Assembly (NCBI GenBank): GCA_023267795.1
Contig: JAHFMP010000044.1
Location: 1 to 7,476 of the forward strand
Direction: 5' to 3'
DNA from: Candidatus Woesearchaeota archaeon
GTDB taxonomy: Archaea; Nanobdellota; Nanobdellia; Woesearchaeales; DSVV01
Length of the DNA: 7,476 bases
The notes below the pieces were generated by a model. The model ran no database searches. It was given only the letters and a program-made list of their open reading frames with translations, and had not been told where the DNA came from. Below, piece after piece: positions 6,679 through 7,476 of this stretch. Made by a program: the position numbers and the translations under genes. The stretch's first letter is position 1, and every line of letters starts with the position of its first letter.

Positions 6679-6688
6679 TTGTGCACAA
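6679..6688. promoter_or_regulatory. 10-bp palindrome between divergent promoters
   Basis: TTGTGCACAA is a perfect palindrome. Its centre (6683.5) lies 13 bp from the centre of the MBL-gene TATA box and 11 bp from that of the SRP RNA TATA box, in the space where BRE contacts or a regulator would sit. It may be a symmetric operator or may serve as BRE sequence for both promoters. Confidence 0.35.
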
Positions 6689-6690
6689 CA

Positions 6691-6698
6691 TTTAAAAT
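6691..6698 (+). promoter_or_regulatory. TATA box of the SRP RNA gene
   Basis: TTTAAAAT is centred 26 nt upstream of 6721, which is exactly the first base of the terminal helix of the SRP RNA. This agreement between RNA structure and promoter spacing supports both calls. Confidence 0.7.
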
Positions 6699-6720
6699 AG
6701 AACACATCCTTTCTTATTCT

Positions 6721-6995
6721 CGGTAGGCTATACTGGGAGGTTAGCCGTCTCCTGTCACCATAAATCGGCTTTACGATGGGGTGAAACTGGAGAAGCGGAT
6801 CATCCAAATTTTGTTGTGCTTGATCTGTACAATGATGTTCTGTCCTTGAGGATCGGATCTTTCATGAATCGTGTCAGGTCAGGAATGAAGCAGCACTCAG
6901 TGAATTGTCTGATGCTTCAAGGGACTCGGAGCAGAGAAGGATCAAGAGCACACGACAGATTTGCAGGGTACAATTCTTCAGGCGCCTACCGCTTT
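6721..6995 (+). ncRNA. Archaeal signal recognition particle 7S RNA
   Basis: RNA scaffold of the SRP, which binds SRP54 (and usually SRP19) and targets nascent membrane and secreted proteins. Helix 8 is unmistakable at 6871-6896: GTG-TCAGG-TCA-GGAA-TGA-AGCAG-CAC, with the GGAA tetraloop and the conserved asymmetric SRP54-binding loop. The 5' and 3' ends pair perfectly (CGGTAGGC 6721-6728 with GCCTACCG 6984-6991), the archaeal helix 1. The Alu-domain hairpins are helix 3 (GGAG 6736-6739 / CTCC 6749-6752) and helix 4 (6756-6761 / 6776-6783). Their loops, AGCCG (6743-6747) and CGGCT (6766-6770), are exact complements, giving the expected tertiary pairing. The long helix 5 is seen as 6811-6825 against 6940-6956. 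Helix 6 is best placed at 6838-6857 with apical loop TTGA. The length of about 275 nt is slightly below the usual archaeal 300 or so. The 3' end is estimated from the T-tract. Confidence 0.95.
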
Positions 6996-7003
6996 TTATT
7001 TTT
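6993..7003 (+). terminator. T-tract terminator of SRP RNA
   Basis: TTTTTATTTTT begins two bases after the closing helix of the SRP RNA. The helix 1 3' strand followed by a T-run is a natural stop for archaeal RNA polymerase. Between this tract and the Nudix-like stop (7004-7059) I see nothing else definite. Confidence 0.7.
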
Positions 7004-7059
7004 ATGACCAAGCAATATGTTTGAATCGCTTGATTAAAACTTCCTGTATCTTCATGTCA

Positions 7060-7374
7060 TTATTTTTTAAAATTATAAAAAATATCTAAAGATACAGAGT
7101 GTTGCTGGTTCACGTATTTTCTTTGCAGCTGTTCCGGCAGCACTCTTCCTGAATATTTTTCTTCACAGAATTCTCTGAGCGCAGTTTCTTCTGGAGTTTC
7201 ATACCTATTTTCGTTTGGATGAAAAATTCTTCTTCCTCCTGTCATACAATAAAAACCCTTGTACGGATCTTTGACTCGTTCTGTAAGAAATATCTTTTCA
7301 TCTCTTAGAGGGACAATGAAACTTGCCACTCGGTTTGCTGCTTGCGCCTCTGCTATTGCTTCTTCTATTGACAT
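7060..7374 (-). CDS. Short Nudix-like protein, possibly truncated
   Basis: A 104-residue product with a recognisable but degenerate Nudix box. GG (46-47) is followed by a stretched loop (RRIFHPNENRY), then E59-TPEETAL-R67-E68-F-C-E71-E72-K-Y, matching the E-x7-RE-x2-EE core that binds metal in nucleoside-diphosphate-X hydrolases. The usual Gly after EE is Lys. The N-terminal part (SFIVPLRDEKIFLTERVKDPYKGFYCMTGG) has the typical strand-loop-strand before the box. Nudix domains usually run 130-150 residues, so the C-terminal strand and helix are short. A one-base shift in the A-run near 7068-7073 would open a further stretch of about 20 residues to a stop at 7002. The start at 7374 has no Shine-Dalgarno but a TATA box 25 nt upstream. 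The substrate cannot be inferred, and activity is uncertain. It is convergent with the SRP RNA. Confidence 0.7.
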   Translation of the reverse strand: MSIEEAIAEAQAANRVASFIVPLRDEKIFLTERVKDPYKGFYCMTGGRRIFHPNENRYETPEETALREFCEEKYSGRVLPEQLQRKYVNQQHSVSLDIFYNFKK

Positions 7375-7395
7375 GATTTAAGAAACAATTTTCGC

Positions 7396-7403
7396 TTTAT
7401 ATT
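7396..7403 (-). promoter_or_regulatory. TATA box of the Nudix-like gene
   Basis: The minus strand reads AATATAAA, centred about 25.5 nt upstream of the ATG at 7374, again fitting a leaderless transcript. Confidence 0.5.
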
Positions 7404-7431
7404 ATCTTTGCCTCGTATTGAGAAGAAGAAA

Positions 7432-7476
7432 TTAGCGAAGCAAGTCCTTAAGCGCCTTCACTTTATACTCCATATC
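7432..7476 (-). CDS. Possible 3' end of an upstream gene (14 codons)
   Basis: From the right edge one minus-strand frame is open and reads DMEYKVKALKDLLR before a TAA at 7432-7434; the other two minus frames stop sooner. The amphipathic, Lys/Leu-rich tail followed 30 bp later by a promoter box is what the end of a gene would look like. It is too short to identify and could be chance. Confidence 0.35.
   Translation of the reverse strand, partial: DMEYKVKALKDLLR

Noticed and set aside
5828..6691. Longer form of the MBL-fold protein starting at 6691
   Set aside because: The extra 16 residues are not part of the fold, and the start lies upstream of the TATA box at 6667-6674, which is correctly spaced for the ATG at 6643.
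6816..7007. 63-codon plus-strand open frame
   Set aside because: It lies inside the SRP RNA, covering helices 5, 6 and 8 and the terminator; its composition follows the RNA structure and it has no start signals.

Overview
The window reads as a piece of an AT-rich archaeal chromosome, most likely a DPANN-type lineage (Woesearchaeota/Pacearchaeota-like). That lineage call is an inference. The archaeal assignment itself rests on four things in the sequence: an A-type (V/A) ATPase operon in archaeal order, an archaeal 7S SRP RNA with a 5'/3' closing helix, TATA-box promoters preceded by purine-rich BRE-like bases, and several genes whose TATA box sits about 26 nt upstream of the start codon, as expected for leaderless transcripts.

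Layout. Positions 1-2903 (minus strand) hold the first four genes of an A-type ATPase operon, transcribed right to left: subunit H, subunit I (a-subunit with both conserved arginines), proteolipid K, and subunit E, which runs off the left edge. Divergent from it, at 2997-3656 (plus), is an unrecognised two-TM membrane protein. It converges on phosphate acetyltransferase (pta, 3665-4657, minus). Divergent from pta is a presenilin/SPP-like GxGD intramembrane aspartyl protease (4831-5790, plus). It converges on a metallo-beta-lactamase-fold protein (5828-6643, minus) that appears to have lost nearly all of its zinc ligands. Back-to-back with that gene is the SRP RNA gene (6721-6995, plus). A short Nudix-like protein (7060-7374, minus) converges on the SRP RNA, and a probable gene tail (7432-7476, minus) touches the right edge.

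How the genes fit together. The ATPase genes form one polycistron with short gaps (15, 31 and 63 nt) and internal Shine-Dalgarno sites. The other genes are single units arranged as divergent/convergent pairs with short intergenic regions. Pta fits a fermentative acetyl-CoA/acetyl-phosphate metabolism. The SRP RNA and the intramembrane protease both concern membrane protein biogenesis or turnover, but nothing in the sequence links them functionally. No mobile element, CRISPR array, tRNA or tandem repeat was seen.

I find no clear-cut new multi-gene system. The observations most worth a second look are the MBL-fold pseudo-hydrolase, the altered ion-site residues in the ATPase proteolipid, the 10-bp palindrome centred between the divergent SRP RNA and MBL TATA boxes, and the uniform leaderless promoter spacing.
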